Origin: Acinetobacter sp. ANC 3903
GTDB lineage: Bacteria > Pseudomonadota > Gammaproteobacteria > Pseudomonadales > Moraxellaceae
Direction of reading: 5' to 3'
DNA: 64,000 nucleotides
Assembly: GCF_002135315.1 (NCBI RefSeq)
Contig: NZ_NEGA01000008.1
Location: forward strand, 62,001 to 126,000
Shown in pieces: positions 25,986-34,506 of the stretch (position 1 is its first letter; each line of letters opens with the position of its first letter). A program made the translations under genes and the position numbers. The notes under the pieces were generated by a model. That model ran no database searches, had not been told where the DNA came from, and was given only the letters and a program-made list of their open reading frames with translations.

Positions 25986-28118
25986 ATGAGCGCAATCCAA
26001 TTTGAGAAAAATGCCGACAACATCGTTATTTTGACTCTTGATTCTCCCAACCAGTCTGCCAATACCATGAATGCAGATTTCCGGAAAGCCTTGACGGAAA
26101 CGGTAGAAAAACTAAAAGCCGATGAAAATATTTCAGGAATTATTTTCCGTTCCGCAAAAAAAACCTTCTTTGCTGGTGGTGACCTGGATGAGCTGATTCA
26201 GGCCACACCTGAACATGCCACAGAATTCTTCAACATGATTGAAGACATGAAAGCCAAGCTGCGTTATATCGAAACCCGTGGCATTCCAGTTGTTGCAGCG
26301 TTGAATGGCACGGCACTGGGTGGTGGTTGGGAACTGGCATTGTGCTGTCATCAGCGTATTGCATTAAACGATTCGAAAGCAAAATTCGGCCTGCCTGAAG
26401 TGACGCTTGGTTTACTTCCAGGTGGTGGTGGCATTGTGCGGATGGTGCGCCTGCTCGGCCTGCAAAATGCTTTTCCTTTGCTGATGGAAGGCAAGCAATT
26501 TGGTGTCGATAAAGCCAAATCTTTAGGGTTGATTCACGACACGGCTGATTCTGAACAGGAACTTTTAGACAAAGCCATAGCCTGGGTCAAAGCCAATCCG
26601 CAGTCTGTGCAACCATTTGATGTAAAAGGCTATAAAATTCCGGGCGGCACCCCATCTTCCCCACAAGTTGCTCAGGTATTGGCGATTGCTCCAGCCATGC
26701 TGCGTGACAAGACCAAGGGCTGCTACCCTGCGCCTGAAGCGATTATGTCCGCAGCGGTAGAAGGTGCTCAGGTTGATGTCGATACTGCACTGACGATTGA
26801 ATCGCGTTACTTTACCTATCTCGCTACCGGTCAGATTTCCAAAAACATGATCGGCACTTTCTGGCATGGGTTGAATGCAATTAAATCTGGTGCCAGCCGC
26901 CCCAAAGATATTGCCAAATGGAAAGCAAGCAAAGTTGGGGTGCTGGGTGCGGGTATGATGGGTGCAGGCATTGCCTATGCCACGGCATCCAAAGGCATTG
27001 CAGTGGTTTTAAAAGATGTGTCTCTCGAAGCTGCTGACAAAGGCAAAGCTTATAGTCAAAAGCTACTGGATAAAAAAGTATCACAAGGTCGTTTAACTGC
27101 CGAGAAAAGGGATCAGGTTTTAGCATTGATTCAGGCAACGGCAAATGCTGCTGACTTGCAAGGCTGTGACCTGATTATTGAAGCGGTATTTGAAAATCCC
27201 GAGCTGAAAGCCAAGGTCACGCAAGAAGCTGAACAGTATTTGGCTGACAATGGCGTGATGGCCTCCAATACCTCGACCCTGCCGATTACTGGGTTGGCTC
27301 AAGCCTCTAAAAATGATCAGAACTTTATTGGCCTGCATTTCTTTAGCCCGGTCGATAAAATGCAGCTGGTGGAAATCATCAAAGGTCAAAATACATCCAA
27401 TGAAACCTTAGCCAAAGCTTATGATTATGTGCAGCAAATTGGCAAAACCCCGATTGTGGTGAATGACAGCCGTGGTTTCTTTACCAGTCGCGTGTTTGGA
27501 ACTTTTGTGCAGGAAGGACTGCGCCTGCTGGCTGAAGGTGTGCATCCAGCCCGTATTGAAATGGCTGCATTAAAAGCCGGTATGCCTGTGGGTCCACTGG
27601 ACATTCAGGATGAAGTCTCTTTAACCTTATCTGAACATGTCGCCAATGAAGCGCGAAAAGCATTACAGGCTGAAGGCAAAGACCTGCCACGTTCAGGGGC
27701 TGACGATGTGATTCACAGCATGATTCATGAATTTGGCCGTAAAGGTAAAGCTGCAGGTGCAGGCTTCTATGACTATCCGGAAGGTGGCAAAAAACAGCTT
27801 TGGGATGGCCTGAAAAAATGGCAGCAAGACACCGATATTTCTGAACAGGAAATGATTGACCGCTTCCTGTTTGTGCAGTCGCTGGATACTTTACGCTGCC
27901 TGGAAGAAGGTGTACTGGAATCAACGGTTGATGGCAATGTCGGCTCTATTTTCGGAATTGGTTTTTCCCCTTGGACCGGCGGTGCGTTGCAATACCTGAA
28001 TCAATATGGTTTAGAAAAAGCCTTGATTCGTGCCAACACCCTTGAAGCTAAATACGGTCAACGCTTTAAAGCACCGCAATTGCTCAAAGACAAGATTGCC
28101 CACGGCGAAAAAATTTAA
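25986..28118 (+). CDS. FadB/FadJ-like multifunctional enoyl-CoA hydratase / 3-hydroxyacyl-CoA dehydrogenase
   Basis: Bifunctional beta-oxidation enzyme of 710 residues. The start at 25986 (MSAIQFEKNADNIVIL) follows GGATAA; the frame is open 13 codons further upstream but reads through a leader inverted repeat. Residues about 1-190 are a crotonase domain with oxyanion and catalytic Glu blocks (GTALGGGWELAL, GLPEVTLGLLPGGGG). From about residue 310 comes the NAD-binding fold (VGVLGAGMMGAGIAYATASKG), then the dehydrogenase His in LHFFSPVDKMQLVEI and two C-terminal 3HCDH domains. It is close to FadJ in size. With the upstream thiolase it would complete hydration, oxidation and thiolysis of an acyl-CoA. 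Hairpin repeats flank it on both sides. Confidence 0.93.
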   Translation: MSAIQFEKNADNIVILTLDSPNQSANTMNADFRKALTETVEKLKADENISGIIFRSAKKTFFAGGDLDELIQATPEHATEFFNMIEDMKAKLRYIETRGIPVVAALNGTALGGGWELALCCHQRIALNDSKAKFGLPEVTLGLLPGGGGIVRMVRLLGLQNAFPLLMEGKQFGVDKAKSLGLIHDTADSEQELLDKAIAWVKANPQSVQPFDVKGYKIPGGTPSSPQVAQVLAIAPAMLRDKTKGCYPAPEAIMSAAVEGAQVDVDTALTIESRYFTYLATGQISKNMIGTFWHGLNAIKSGASRPKDIAKWKASKVGVLGAGMMGAGIAYATASKGIAVVLKDVSLEAADKGKAYSQKLLDKKVSQGRLTAEKRDQVLALIQATANAADLQGCDLIIEAVFENPELKAKVTQEAEQYLADNGVMASNTSTLPITGLAQASKNDQNFIGLHFFSPVDKMQLVEIIKGQNTSNETLAKAYDYVQQIGKTPIVVNDSRGFFTSRVFGTFVQEGLRLLAEGVHPARIEMAALKAGMPVGPLDIQDEVSLTLSEHVANEARKALQAEGKDLPRSGADDVIHSMIHEFGRKGKAAGAGFYDYPEGGKKQLWDGLKKWQQDTDISEQEMIDRFLFVQSLDTLRCLEEGVLESTVDGNVGSIFGIGFSPWTGGALQYLNQYGLEKALIRANTLEAKYGQRFKAPQLLKDKIAHGEKI

Positions 28119-28236
28119 ATCTCATTGTGTAAAAAATCTTGCAAAAAAGAGAGAGGCGAAATGCCACTGCTGTCCCATAGTTGAAGTCCATGTGTTAGAT
28201 TCGCGAGTGTGGCAGGGATGCCACACATTCCCCATG

Positions 28237-28278
28237 CCTTGCGCTGCGTTTTAAAGCAGTGCTTAAAACTGGCTCAGG
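28237..28278 (-). repeat. Hairpin repeat family, unit B
   Basis: Read on the minus strand it begins CCTGAGC and ends GCGCAAGG, with arms GTTTTAAGCA and TGCTTTAAAAC around the core C (one bulged A). It faces unit A across the FadB-like gene. Confidence 0.75.
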
Positions 28279-28311
28279 ATGTCGTGTATGGGGAATAAGG
28301 ACTTTTCTTGC

Positions 28312-28335
28312 GAACTCAAAATATATTTTGAGTTC
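28312..28335. repeat. 24-bp perfect palindrome
   Basis: Half-site GAACTCAAAATA followed by its exact reverse complement. Part of the island between the FadB-like gene and the small membrane protein. Confidence 0.85.
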
Positions 28336-28635
28336 TCATTTTGGTCTGTCAAAAGTAGGATTCAGCCTACACAAAGCCATTTACACTTCTAAAGAAAAGA
28401 CAAGGCTATAAAAAATATAAATATCAAATACTTAAAGATAAAAAATTATTATACTGATTCAATACTGAAATAAAACTCAAATTATGGGATAGCAGTGGGC
28501 AAAATGCTTCTCTTTTTTTGCACTTGAGCAAGATGCTTTTTCAAGCCACAGAATCCCATCTGCTTTTGCTGGCTTTTATGTTATAAAGTTACATAAGTTT
28601 TAAATTTTTTTATTTATCTGGTGGGTAGACCTCTT

Positions 28636-28905
28636 ATGACAAATAACTCTTCTCCTGAAAAATCACCTTGGGGTTGGAAAGCACTTATTATTTTTTGTAT
28701 TTTAGGCGCAGTATTTATGGGCATCTTTTATCTTGCCATAAGCAACGAACCAGATTACATGCCAAGCCAGAAACGTAATCAGACGCATACTACACACCAG
28801 CAGCAGTCTTCAGCTTCTGAGCCTACTGCTGGTGAAATGAATATGACTGAAGTAGAACATGCACAGATGGCCGATCATGATGCATCGACTGCCGCCGGTC
28901 ACTGA
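28636..28905 (+). CDS. Small single-span membrane protein of unknown function
   Basis: An 89-residue protein from the ATG at 28636 (MTNNSSPEKSPWGWKALII); a GTG 15 bp earlier is possible. One transmembrane helix at about residues 13-35 (WKALIIFCILGAVFMGIFYLAI), then a hydrophilic Gln/Ser/His-rich tail (NQTHTTHQQQSSASEPTAG) probably in the periplasm. I do not recognise a domain. It is monocistronic with a strong bidirectional terminator, which supports it being a real gene. Confidence 0.7.
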   Translation: MTNNSSPEKSPWGWKALIIFCILGAVFMGIFYLAISNEPDYMPSQKRNQTHTTHQQQSSASEPTAGEMNMTEVEHAQMADHDASTAAGH

Positions 28906-28915
28906 TTCTAGACAA

Positions 28916-28949
28916 TAAAAAAAGCGAGACCATCTGTCTCGCTTTTTTT
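28916..28949. terminator. Bidirectional terminator
   Basis: A7-GCGAGAC-CATCT-GTCTCGC-T7 between the small membrane protein (plus) and the GNAT gene (minus), which converge. Confidence 0.94.
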
Positions 28950-28974
28950 GAGTCTTATGTGATGATTTCTTTGA

Positions 28975-29400
28975 TTAATCCAGTTTTAAATACATATCAA
29001 TATGCGGAATGCCGCAATCCAGATATTCCTCACCCTGCACAGTAAAACCCAATGCTGCATAAAACTGAATGGCATGTACTTGCGAAGATAGTTTCAAAAA
29101 TTTGCGCTGTTCATTCTTAGCTCGCGGAATGATCTGCAGCATCAACAACTTGCCAATGCCCTGCCCCCGATAAGACTTTAAAACCGCAACACGGCCAATA
29201 CTGTTATTTTGCAATAACCGCGCAGTCGCAATCGGTTGATCCTGATCATAAACCACAAAATGCAATGAGACGGCATCTTGCGCATCCCATTCTTCTGCAA
29301 CAGGAATGTTTTGTTCCTGAATAAAGACCTGTTCACGAATCAGTTTTGCATCATTTTGCAATTCATCCCAACTGCCTGTGCGTATCGTAAATGAGGTCAT
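28975..29400 (-). CDS. GNAT-family N-acetyltransferase (ElaA-like)
   Basis: Acetyl-CoA-dependent acetyltransferase of about 141 residues. The acetyl-CoA pyrophosphate loop is RGQGIGKLLM, preceded by beta4 IGRVAVLKSY, and the C-terminal region has HAIQFYAALGFTVQGEEYLDCGIPHIDM, which is typical of the ElaA group. Substrate unknown. I use the ATG at 29400; a TTG two codons earlier lies closer to the AGGAAG ribosome site and could be the true start. Confidence 0.87.
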   Translation of the reverse strand: MTSFTIRTGSWDELQNDAKLIREQVFIQEQNIPVAEEWDAQDAVSLHFVVYDQDQPIATARLLQNNSIGRVAVLKSYRGQGIGKLLMLQIIPRAKNEQRKFLKLSSQVHAIQFYAALGFTVQGEEYLDCGIPHIDMYLKLD

Positions 29401-29416
29401 CAACAATCATCTTCCT

Positions 29417-29445
29417 AAAAATAAAAGCAGTCTTAAAACTGCTTT
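29417..29445 (-). terminator. Probable terminator after the methyltransferase gene
   Basis: On the minus strand AAAGCAGT-TTTAAG-ACTGCTTTTATTTTTA, between two same-strand genes. The T tract is interrupted, so read-through into the GNAT gene is possible. Confidence 0.55.
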
Positions 29446-29457
29446 ATCCCTTTTAAA

Positions 29458-30681
29458 TTAACACTTACAGCCTATATCCTGCTGATCCCATTGATTATTC
29501 AGCAGCAATTCCAGAGAATGTTTTTGAATGCCATACATCTGTTTTAAAGCCTGAATCTGTGCCAAAACCTGCGGATCTGGTGCTTGATAATCTTTGCGTT
29601 TAGTGGCCAGAATCATCTTGTTTTTACTGGTGTGTTCCAGCGCCACAAATTCAAACACTTTGGTTTCATAACCATACGCTTTGAGCAGCAAGGCACGAAT
29701 GGTATCGGTCAGCATTTCCGCCTGCTGTCCGGCATGAATGCCGAATTGCAGCATCGGTTTCAGCACTTCAGGGCTTTTTAATTGTGGACGCAATTCTTTA
29801 TGACAACACGGCGCGCACATGATCATTTGCGCATTCAAGCGAATCCCGCTATGAATGGCAAAGTCAGTTGCCACATCGCAGGCATGCAGCGCAATCATGA
29901 CATCCAGATGTTCGGGCTGATAGGTACGGACATCGCCCTGGAAAAAATCCAGTTGCTGAAATTCTGAACGCTGCGCAACGCCCTGACAAAATTCCACCAT
30001 TTTCGGATTCAGCTCGACCCCGGTCACAAAAGGAGTTTGGTCGTGTTTGGCCAGATAATCATATAAAGCAAAGGTTAAATAGCCTTTGCCTGAACCGAAA
30101 TCAACAACACGCAGTGCATGATCAGGTTGGCTCATCTGCTCCAGGGCACCCGAGAAAATTTCAATAAATTTATTAATCTGTTTCCATTTACGCGCCATAC
30201 TCGGAATAATCTGTGCGTTATGATCGGTAATTCCAAGCGGTTGTAAAAAGTAACTGTCTTGATCGACATAGCGATGCTTGGCACGGTCATGGCCTTGCTG
30301 TGTCTCTGCCGGATTCACGCTAGTAGTCGCCTTTTTACTACTGCTCAGCAGGGCTTTCTTCTTATTTTTTTTCAGTTGCAGTTCTTCGCTCGCGGTAAAC
30401 AAATTGGCCTGTTTAGATTGAGCCAACAGCGATTGCACCAAAGACACGGCTTCTGCCAAAGGATAATTTTTAGTGACATCTTGAGTCTTGTAACGATACA
30501 GACAGCTGAGCACAGGCTGGTTTTGCAGTGAAATGACTCGTAAGGTCATTTTCTCCAAATGCTCAAGTTCACCTTTATACTGACTAATAATCATTCGATC
30601 AAAACTATGTGTTTCAATGGCTTGCTGAAAGGCATCTAAGAATTTTTGTTCCTGAATAAAAGGAGAAGCCGGTTGAGACAT
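29458..30681 (-). CDS. SAM-dependent methyltransferase (Methyltransf_32 type)
   Basis: A 407-residue protein from the ATG at 30681 (a GTG three codons earlier is an alternative). The N-terminal third is a variable region with a Lys-rich linker (LKKNKKKALLSSSKK). The C-terminal half carries SAM motif I (VVDFGSGKGYLTFALYDYL), an acidic motif II (TGVELNPKMV), and ALHACDVATDFAI followed by CAPCCHKELRPQL with a CxxCC cluster, typical of the PF13679 group related to GSTCD and tRNA methyltransferase Trm13. The target, possibly an RNA, is not known. Ends CKC. Confidence 0.82.
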   Translation of the reverse strand: MSQPASPFIQEQKFLDAFQQAIETHSFDRMIISQYKGELEHLEKMTLRVISLQNQPVLSCLYRYKTQDVTKNYPLAEAVSLVQSLLAQSKQANLFTASEELQLKKNKKKALLSSSKKATTSVNPAETQQGHDRAKHRYVDQDSYFLQPLGITDHNAQIIPSMARKWKQINKFIEIFSGALEQMSQPDHALRVVDFGSGKGYLTFALYDYLAKHDQTPFVTGVELNPKMVEFCQGVAQRSEFQQLDFFQGDVRTYQPEHLDVMIALHACDVATDFAIHSGIRLNAQMIMCAPCCHKELRPQLKSPEVLKPMLQFGIHAGQQAEMLTDTIRALLLKAYGYETKVFEFVALEHTSKNKMILATKRKDYQAPDPQVLAQIQALKQMYGIQKHSLELLLNNQWDQQDIGCKC

Positions 30682-30782
30682 ACAAATCACTCGAATAAAT
30701 GAAGCTATAGTTTAAAACTTCTTACTTTAAAGGTAAAACTGCATTATTATACAAATGTATTTTTAATTATAGAAAATAAATA

Positions 30783-31424
30783 ATGACAACATCTCAGCTG
30801 CAGGCTTACGATCCACATGAAGAAAAAATTAATGCGATCAGTCATGCACTTGGCGCACTATTAGCCATTATTGCCAGCATTTTTATGCTGATTAAGGGCA
30901 GCTATTTACCGCTCGGGCAATTTATCGGCTTATGCGTTTATGCACTAAGCATGATTTTACTTTTTTCTGCATCGAGTCTTTATCATTATGCCGAATCGCC
31001 ACAACGACGCGGCTGGTACAAAAAACTCGACCACACTGCTATTTATTATCTGATTGCGGGAACCTACACCCCATTCCTGGCCATCGCCATTCCTACAGCT
31101 AAGGCCCATTATTTATTGATTGCACTTTGGCTGATTGCTCTTATTGGTACACTATTCAAGTTAATTTTCATCCATCGTTTCCAAAAAATTTCCCTGCTTG
31201 CTTATTTGGGCATGGGATGGATGGCTTTGCTGGTAATAGATGATATGCAACGCTTTTTAAGTGCTCAAGCTTTGACCTACTTAGTTATTGGAGGGCTTGC
31301 TTACACCGTGGGTGCATTGTTTTATGCCTTAAAAAGAGTAAGATATACCCACGCTATCTGGCATATTTTTGTATTAATAGGTGCAGGATCACAATTTCTG
31401 TCTATCTATCTGTACGTGATTTAA
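30783..31424 (+). CDS. Hemolysin III / PAQR-family membrane protein (TrhA-like)
   Basis: A seven-transmembrane protein of 213 residues in the PAQR superfamily. Signature residues are EEKINAISHALG near the N-terminus, SSLYH, DHTAIYYLIAGTYTPF, and the terminal HAIWHIFVLIGA; the His/Asp set forms a metal site in relatives. Bacterial members (YqfA/TrhA) affect membrane energetics and fluidity; the hemolysin name is historical. No operon partner is visible. Confidence 0.9.
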   Translation: MTTSQLQAYDPHEEKINAISHALGALLAIIASIFMLIKGSYLPLGQFIGLCVYALSMILLFSASSLYHYAESPQRRGWYKKLDHTAIYYLIAGTYTPFLAIAIPTAKAHYLLIALWLIALIGTLFKLIFIHRFQKISLLAYLGMGWMALLVIDDMQRFLSAQALTYLVIGGLAYTVGALFYALKRVRYTHAIWHIFVLIGAGSQFLSIYLYVI

Positions 31425-31567
31425 CCCTCTCATTCTTCATTTCAGTGACCCTGAGCGAGTCGAGTAGAGACGGTTGTTCGTTGTTTTTTTAAGAAATTAC
31501 GCCTTTTTTAAAAAGATTACGCTTTTAAAACTAAGTTTTTTTATTTTTAGTAAGTGTAAGGTCACCC

Positions 31568-32884
31568 ATGGCGTCATCAAATTCTATTGCTGCTTCAGAA
31601 GAAGTAGCAACTAACTCAAAATTCCGCGTTCTTACTGCGAGTCTTGTAGGTACAACAATCGAGTTCTTCGATTTTTATATTTATGCAACAGCGGCAGTCA
31701 TTATTTTTCCACATCTGTTCTTTCCAGCAAGCACAGATCCAACCACTGCAACCATTCAGTCTTTAGCCACCTTTGCGATTGCCTTTATTGCACGCCCGAT
31801 TGGTGCTGCACTGTTTGGACATTTGGGTGACCGGATTGGTCGTAAAGCAACCCTGGTCGCAGCATTACTCACGATGGGTGTTTCGACCGTATGTATTGGT
31901 TTACTTCCAACTTATGCACAAGTTGGTCTTGCTGCACCCTTATTGCTTGCTCTTTGCCGTTTAGGTCAAGGCCTTGGCTTAGGTGGTGAATGGAGTGGTG
32001 CGGTTCTTCTGGCCACTGAAAATGCACCAGAAGGTAAGCGTGCCTGGTACGGCATGTTCCCACAACTTGGGGCGCCGATCGGCTTTATCCTGGCTACCGG
32101 TTCTTTCATTACCCTTGGTGCATTCATGTCTGAACAGGACTTTATGCAATGGGGCTGGCGTATTCCGTTTATTTCAAGTGCTTTACTGGTCATTATGGGT
32201 TTATGGATTCGTTTGAAACTTCATGAAACTCCTGCCTTCCAGAAAGTATTGGATAAGCAAAAAGAAGTAAATATTCCGTTTAAAGAAGTGTTGACCAAAC
32301 ACTGGGGTATGCTCATTCTGGGTACGATTGCAGCTATCTGTACCTTCGTTGTGTTCTATTTGACCACAGTATTTGCACTAAACTGGGGAACCACCAAACT
32401 CGGTTACACACGTTCTGAATTTCTGGAACTGCAATTGGTTGCCACATTATGCTTTGCTGTATTCATTCCACTTTCTGCCGTTTTTGCGGAAAAATTTGGT
32501 CGTAAAGCGACTTCCATTGGTGTATGTATTGTTTCAGCATTGTTTGGCCTGGTGTTCTCAAGCATGCTTGAATCTGGCAACACTATTATCGTGTTCTTAT
32601 TCTTATGTGTTGGTTTGGCGATCATGGGCTTAACTTATGGCCCGATTGGTACAGTACTTTCTGAAATGTTCCCAACTTCAGTGCGTTATACCGGTTCAGC
32701 ATTAACCTTTAACCTTGCAGGTATTTTTGGGGCGTCTTTTGCACCATTAATCGCAACTAAACTTGCAACGACCTATGGTTTATATGCTGTCGGTTATTAC
32801 TTAACCGCTGCTTCTCTCCTTTCACTTCTTGCCTTCCTGGCTATTCGTGAAACCAAAAATGATGATGTAAACAACCAGGTTTAA
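31568..32884 (+). CDS. MFS transporter, metabolite:H+ symporter (MHS) family
   Basis: Twelve-span inner-membrane transporter of 438 residues. The start region FRVLTASLVGTTIEFFDFYIYATAAVIIFP and the loop 2-3 motif GHLGDRIGRKATL place it in the MHS family with ProP, ShiA, KgtP and YhjE; RLGQGLGLGGEWSGAVLLATENAP is also diagnostic. Likely substrate is an organic acid, shikimate-like compound or betaine; this cannot be resolved here. Ends with a strong terminator. Confidence 0.9.
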   Translation: MASSNSIAASEEVATNSKFRVLTASLVGTTIEFFDFYIYATAAVIIFPHLFFPASTDPTTATIQSLATFAIAFIARPIGAALFGHLGDRIGRKATLVAALLTMGVSTVCIGLLPTYAQVGLAAPLLLALCRLGQGLGLGGEWSGAVLLATENAPEGKRAWYGMFPQLGAPIGFILATGSFITLGAFMSEQDFMQWGWRIPFISSALLVIMGLWIRLKLHETPAFQKVLDKQKEVNIPFKEVLTKHWGMLILGTIAAICTFVVFYLTTVFALNWGTTKLGYTRSEFLELQLVATLCFAVFIPLSAVFAEKFGRKATSIGVCIVSALFGLVFSSMLESGNTIIVFLFLCVGLAIMGLTYGPIGTVLSEMFPTSVRYTGSALTFNLAGIFGASFAPLIATKLATTYGLYAVGYYLTAASLLSLLAFLAIRETKNDDVNNQV

Positions 32885-32898
32885 TCTCATTTCTGAAT

Positions 32899-32931
32899 AA
32901 AAAAACCAGCGTTATCCACGCTGGTTTTTTT
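32899..32931 (+). terminator. Bidirectional terminator after MHS transporter
   Basis: A7-CCAGCG-TTATCCA-CGCTGG-T7 between convergent genes. Confidence 0.93.
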
Positions 32932-32951
32932 ATATGTTTTTTCTCACTGCT

Positions 32952-33296
32952 TCAGATCTGTTCATCACTTAACATCTGTTGATAAAGCTCTTCAAAGACT
33001 TTTCGATTACCCCCTGACTGGTAATAACTGGAAACAATGTAAGTCACCAGCTGTCGGTATCTTTCTGTTCCGTATAAGTGATCCAAGAAAGCTTCCACAT
33101 TCTTTTCATCAATTCCAAAGGCCGTGATCAGTTGCTGAAACTTTTGATAAAATCTGCTGGCAAATTCTGGTGTATTGACCACATCGCTTTCGGCTTGTTG
33201 AAAAGCCTGTTCCAGAGCAATTAAACCCGCTTCAAGCTGTGCCGATTGAGGTTCTGTTAAAGCAAAAAACTGACCCACCTCTTCTGAAAAAGACAT
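32952..33296 (-). CDS. Conserved-looking small protein of unknown function
   Basis: A 114-residue, predominantly helical, acidic soluble protein (MSFSEEVGQFFALTEPQSAQLEAGL...). It shows no signal peptide, membrane span or cysteine, and I do not recognise a domain. Heptad-like Leu/Ala/Gln patterns suggest a helical bundle. An AGGAGA site lies just upstream of the start, supporting expression. Its plus-strand neighbour converges on it and the metallophosphoesterase follows on the same strand 87 bp upstream of it. Confidence 0.65.
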   Translation of the reverse strand: MSFSEEVGQFFALTEPQSAQLEAGLIALEQAFQQAESDVVNTPEFASRFYQKFQQLITAFGIDEKNVEAFLDHLYGTERYRQLVTYIVSSYYQSGGNRKVFEELYQQMLSDEQI

Positions 33297-33383
33297 GCTC
33301 TTCTCCTATTCTGTTCTCATTGTTATAAAACAATCTTGTTTTACGGTATGTCAAAAATTGTTCCTGAAACCGATCTTCAAGAT

Positions 33384-34412
33384 TTAAACCAATTCAATAA
33401 TATCAATGGTAGGCGGTACCCGAAAACGAAACGGCACACCGACCAGCCCTGTACCTACAGTGACAAATACATCAGCATTTTCATGCTCATATAAACCTTT
33501 TTTATGTCCAAGAATGGAGACTTTTTTCATAATGTAATTGGTCAGCCAAGGCAGTTCCACCTGCCCGCCATGAGTATGCCCCGATAGCATGAGCGGCCGT
33601 GTCGGTAATTGCGGTACCATATCTACCGTATCCGGATTATGCGACAAAATCACCCAGGGTTTATCTTGCGGCAAATCCGGCATATAACGCATATCGGTTT
33701 TTCCGGCCCATAAATCGCCCACACCAAGCAATCTGAACTCATCGAATTCAATCATCTGTCCTTCAATATCAATCACGTTATTGACTTTGAGTGCATGCCG
33801 TAACAGGTTTTGAATCGGTGGTCCCGGGTACTGCTCATCATGATTGCCATTGACTGAATACACCGGTGCATTGATGTCTCGCAAAATAGCCAGTTCATCG
33901 GCCAGTTTGTTTTCAGGTTCATAGGTCCAGTCCCCTGCTACCACCACCAGATCGGGATTCTGCCGATTAATTTTATCGACAATAATTTTCAGCTGGCGTT
34001 CATGTCCGGAAAACAGACCAATATGCAAATCGGCAATCAAGGCAATTTTGACGGGGCGTTGCAGATTTTGTTCCGGATTGAACTGATATTGCAGGGTTTT
34101 GACCATGACATGCTGAGGTTCGATAAAACGGGCATAAATCAGCACGCAGCTCATCAAGAAAATAAACACAGCCTGGTGAATAGAGTAATAACCACTCCAA
34201 CCGGCAAACAGGCTAAAGAAAAATAAGGGGAAAAGTAAATAAGATAAATAAAAGGCCAATAAATGTACAAATGCCTTAAAGGGATGAATGGTTTCTGTCC
34301 GTGTCTGGCTTAACCAAGCCTGTGCGATACCCCACACCGCAAGCAGAGCGAAACAAATATAAAAATAAAAAGCAACTGCGTGCAAATCCCACATATTATC
34401 GTCTCTAATCAT
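33384..34412 (-). CDS. Membrane-anchored metallophosphoesterase (YaeI/YkuE-like)
   Basis: A 342-residue protein with several N-terminal membrane spans (residues about 8-110) and a calcineurin-like phosphoesterase domain: DLHIG, GDWTYE, GNHDEQ, LSHNPD and SGHTHGGQ, which together supply the two-metal site. Relatives such as E. coli YaeI and B. subtilis YkuE act on UDP-sugar-lipid or phospholipid-type substrates; the substrate here is inferred only. An internal ATG at 34394 (MWDLHAV) is an alternative start. It is divergent from the PLD-family lipoprotein gene, with overlapping promoter space. Confidence 0.87.
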   Translation of the reverse strand: MIRDDNMWDLHAVAFYFYICFALLAVWGIAQAWLSQTRTETIHPFKAFVHLLAFYLSYLLFPLFFFSLFAGWSGYYSIHQAVFIFLMSCVLIYARFIEPQHVMVKTLQYQFNPEQNLQRPVKIALIADLHIGLFSGHERQLKIIVDKINRQNPDLVVVAGDWTYEPENKLADELAILRDINAPVYSVNGNHDEQYPGPPIQNLLRHALKVNNVIDIEGQMIEFDEFRLLGVGDLWAGKTDMRYMPDLPQDKPWVILSHNPDTVDMVPQLPTRPLMLSGHTHGGQVELPWLTNYIMKKVSILGHKKGLYEHENADVFVTVGTGLVGVPFRFRVPPTIDIIELV

Positions 34413-34506
34413 TACGATGATATTACATCATTCATCTATTACGATATTTATCTTTTCACAGCTGGCAATTATACTCAAACCAAATTTTGGTATCGTTTTA
34501 CAATAT

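Larger units (their letters stand above)
28141..28521. repeat. Long imperfect inverted repeats bounding the island
   Basis: Left arm 28141-28180 and right arm 28482-28521 (reverse complement) align over about 40 bp with several mismatches and one or two indels. Homology continues outward as ATCTTGC in both flanks (28136-28142 and 28528-28534), interrupted by about nine extra bases on the right side. Confidence 0.7.
28119..28635. other. Gene-free island of nested palindromes
   Basis: No convincing ORF in 517 bp. From the outside in: imperfect inverted repeats of about 40 bp at 28141-28180 and 28482-28521 (both carry CCACTGCT(A/G)TCCCATA on one strand), a 20-nt hairpin GTGTGGCA-GGGA-TGCCACAC (28207-28226), arms ATTCCCCAT (28227-28235) and ATGGGGAAT (28288-28296) enclosing hairpin unit B, and a 24-bp perfect palindrome at 28312-28335. 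The overall shape, terminal inverted repeats around non-coding DNA, resembles a miniature inverted-repeat element, but no transposase or clear target-site duplication is seen. Confidence 0.7.

Noticed and set aside
28030-28254. 74-codon plus-strand ORF at the end of the FadB-like gene
   Set aside because: It overlaps the true frame and then the palindrome island; composition is that of a shadow frame.
31447-31475. CCCTGAGCGAGTCGAGTAGAG as a fourth hairpin-family unit
   Set aside because: It shares only CCTGAGC; the GCACTGC core and the GCGCAAGG end are missing. It may belong to another dispersed repeat.
34417-34506. Longer N-terminus for the ClsC-like lipoprotein
   Set aside because: It would place the lipoprotein signal about 60 residues from the start; the internal ATG gives a normal signal sequence.
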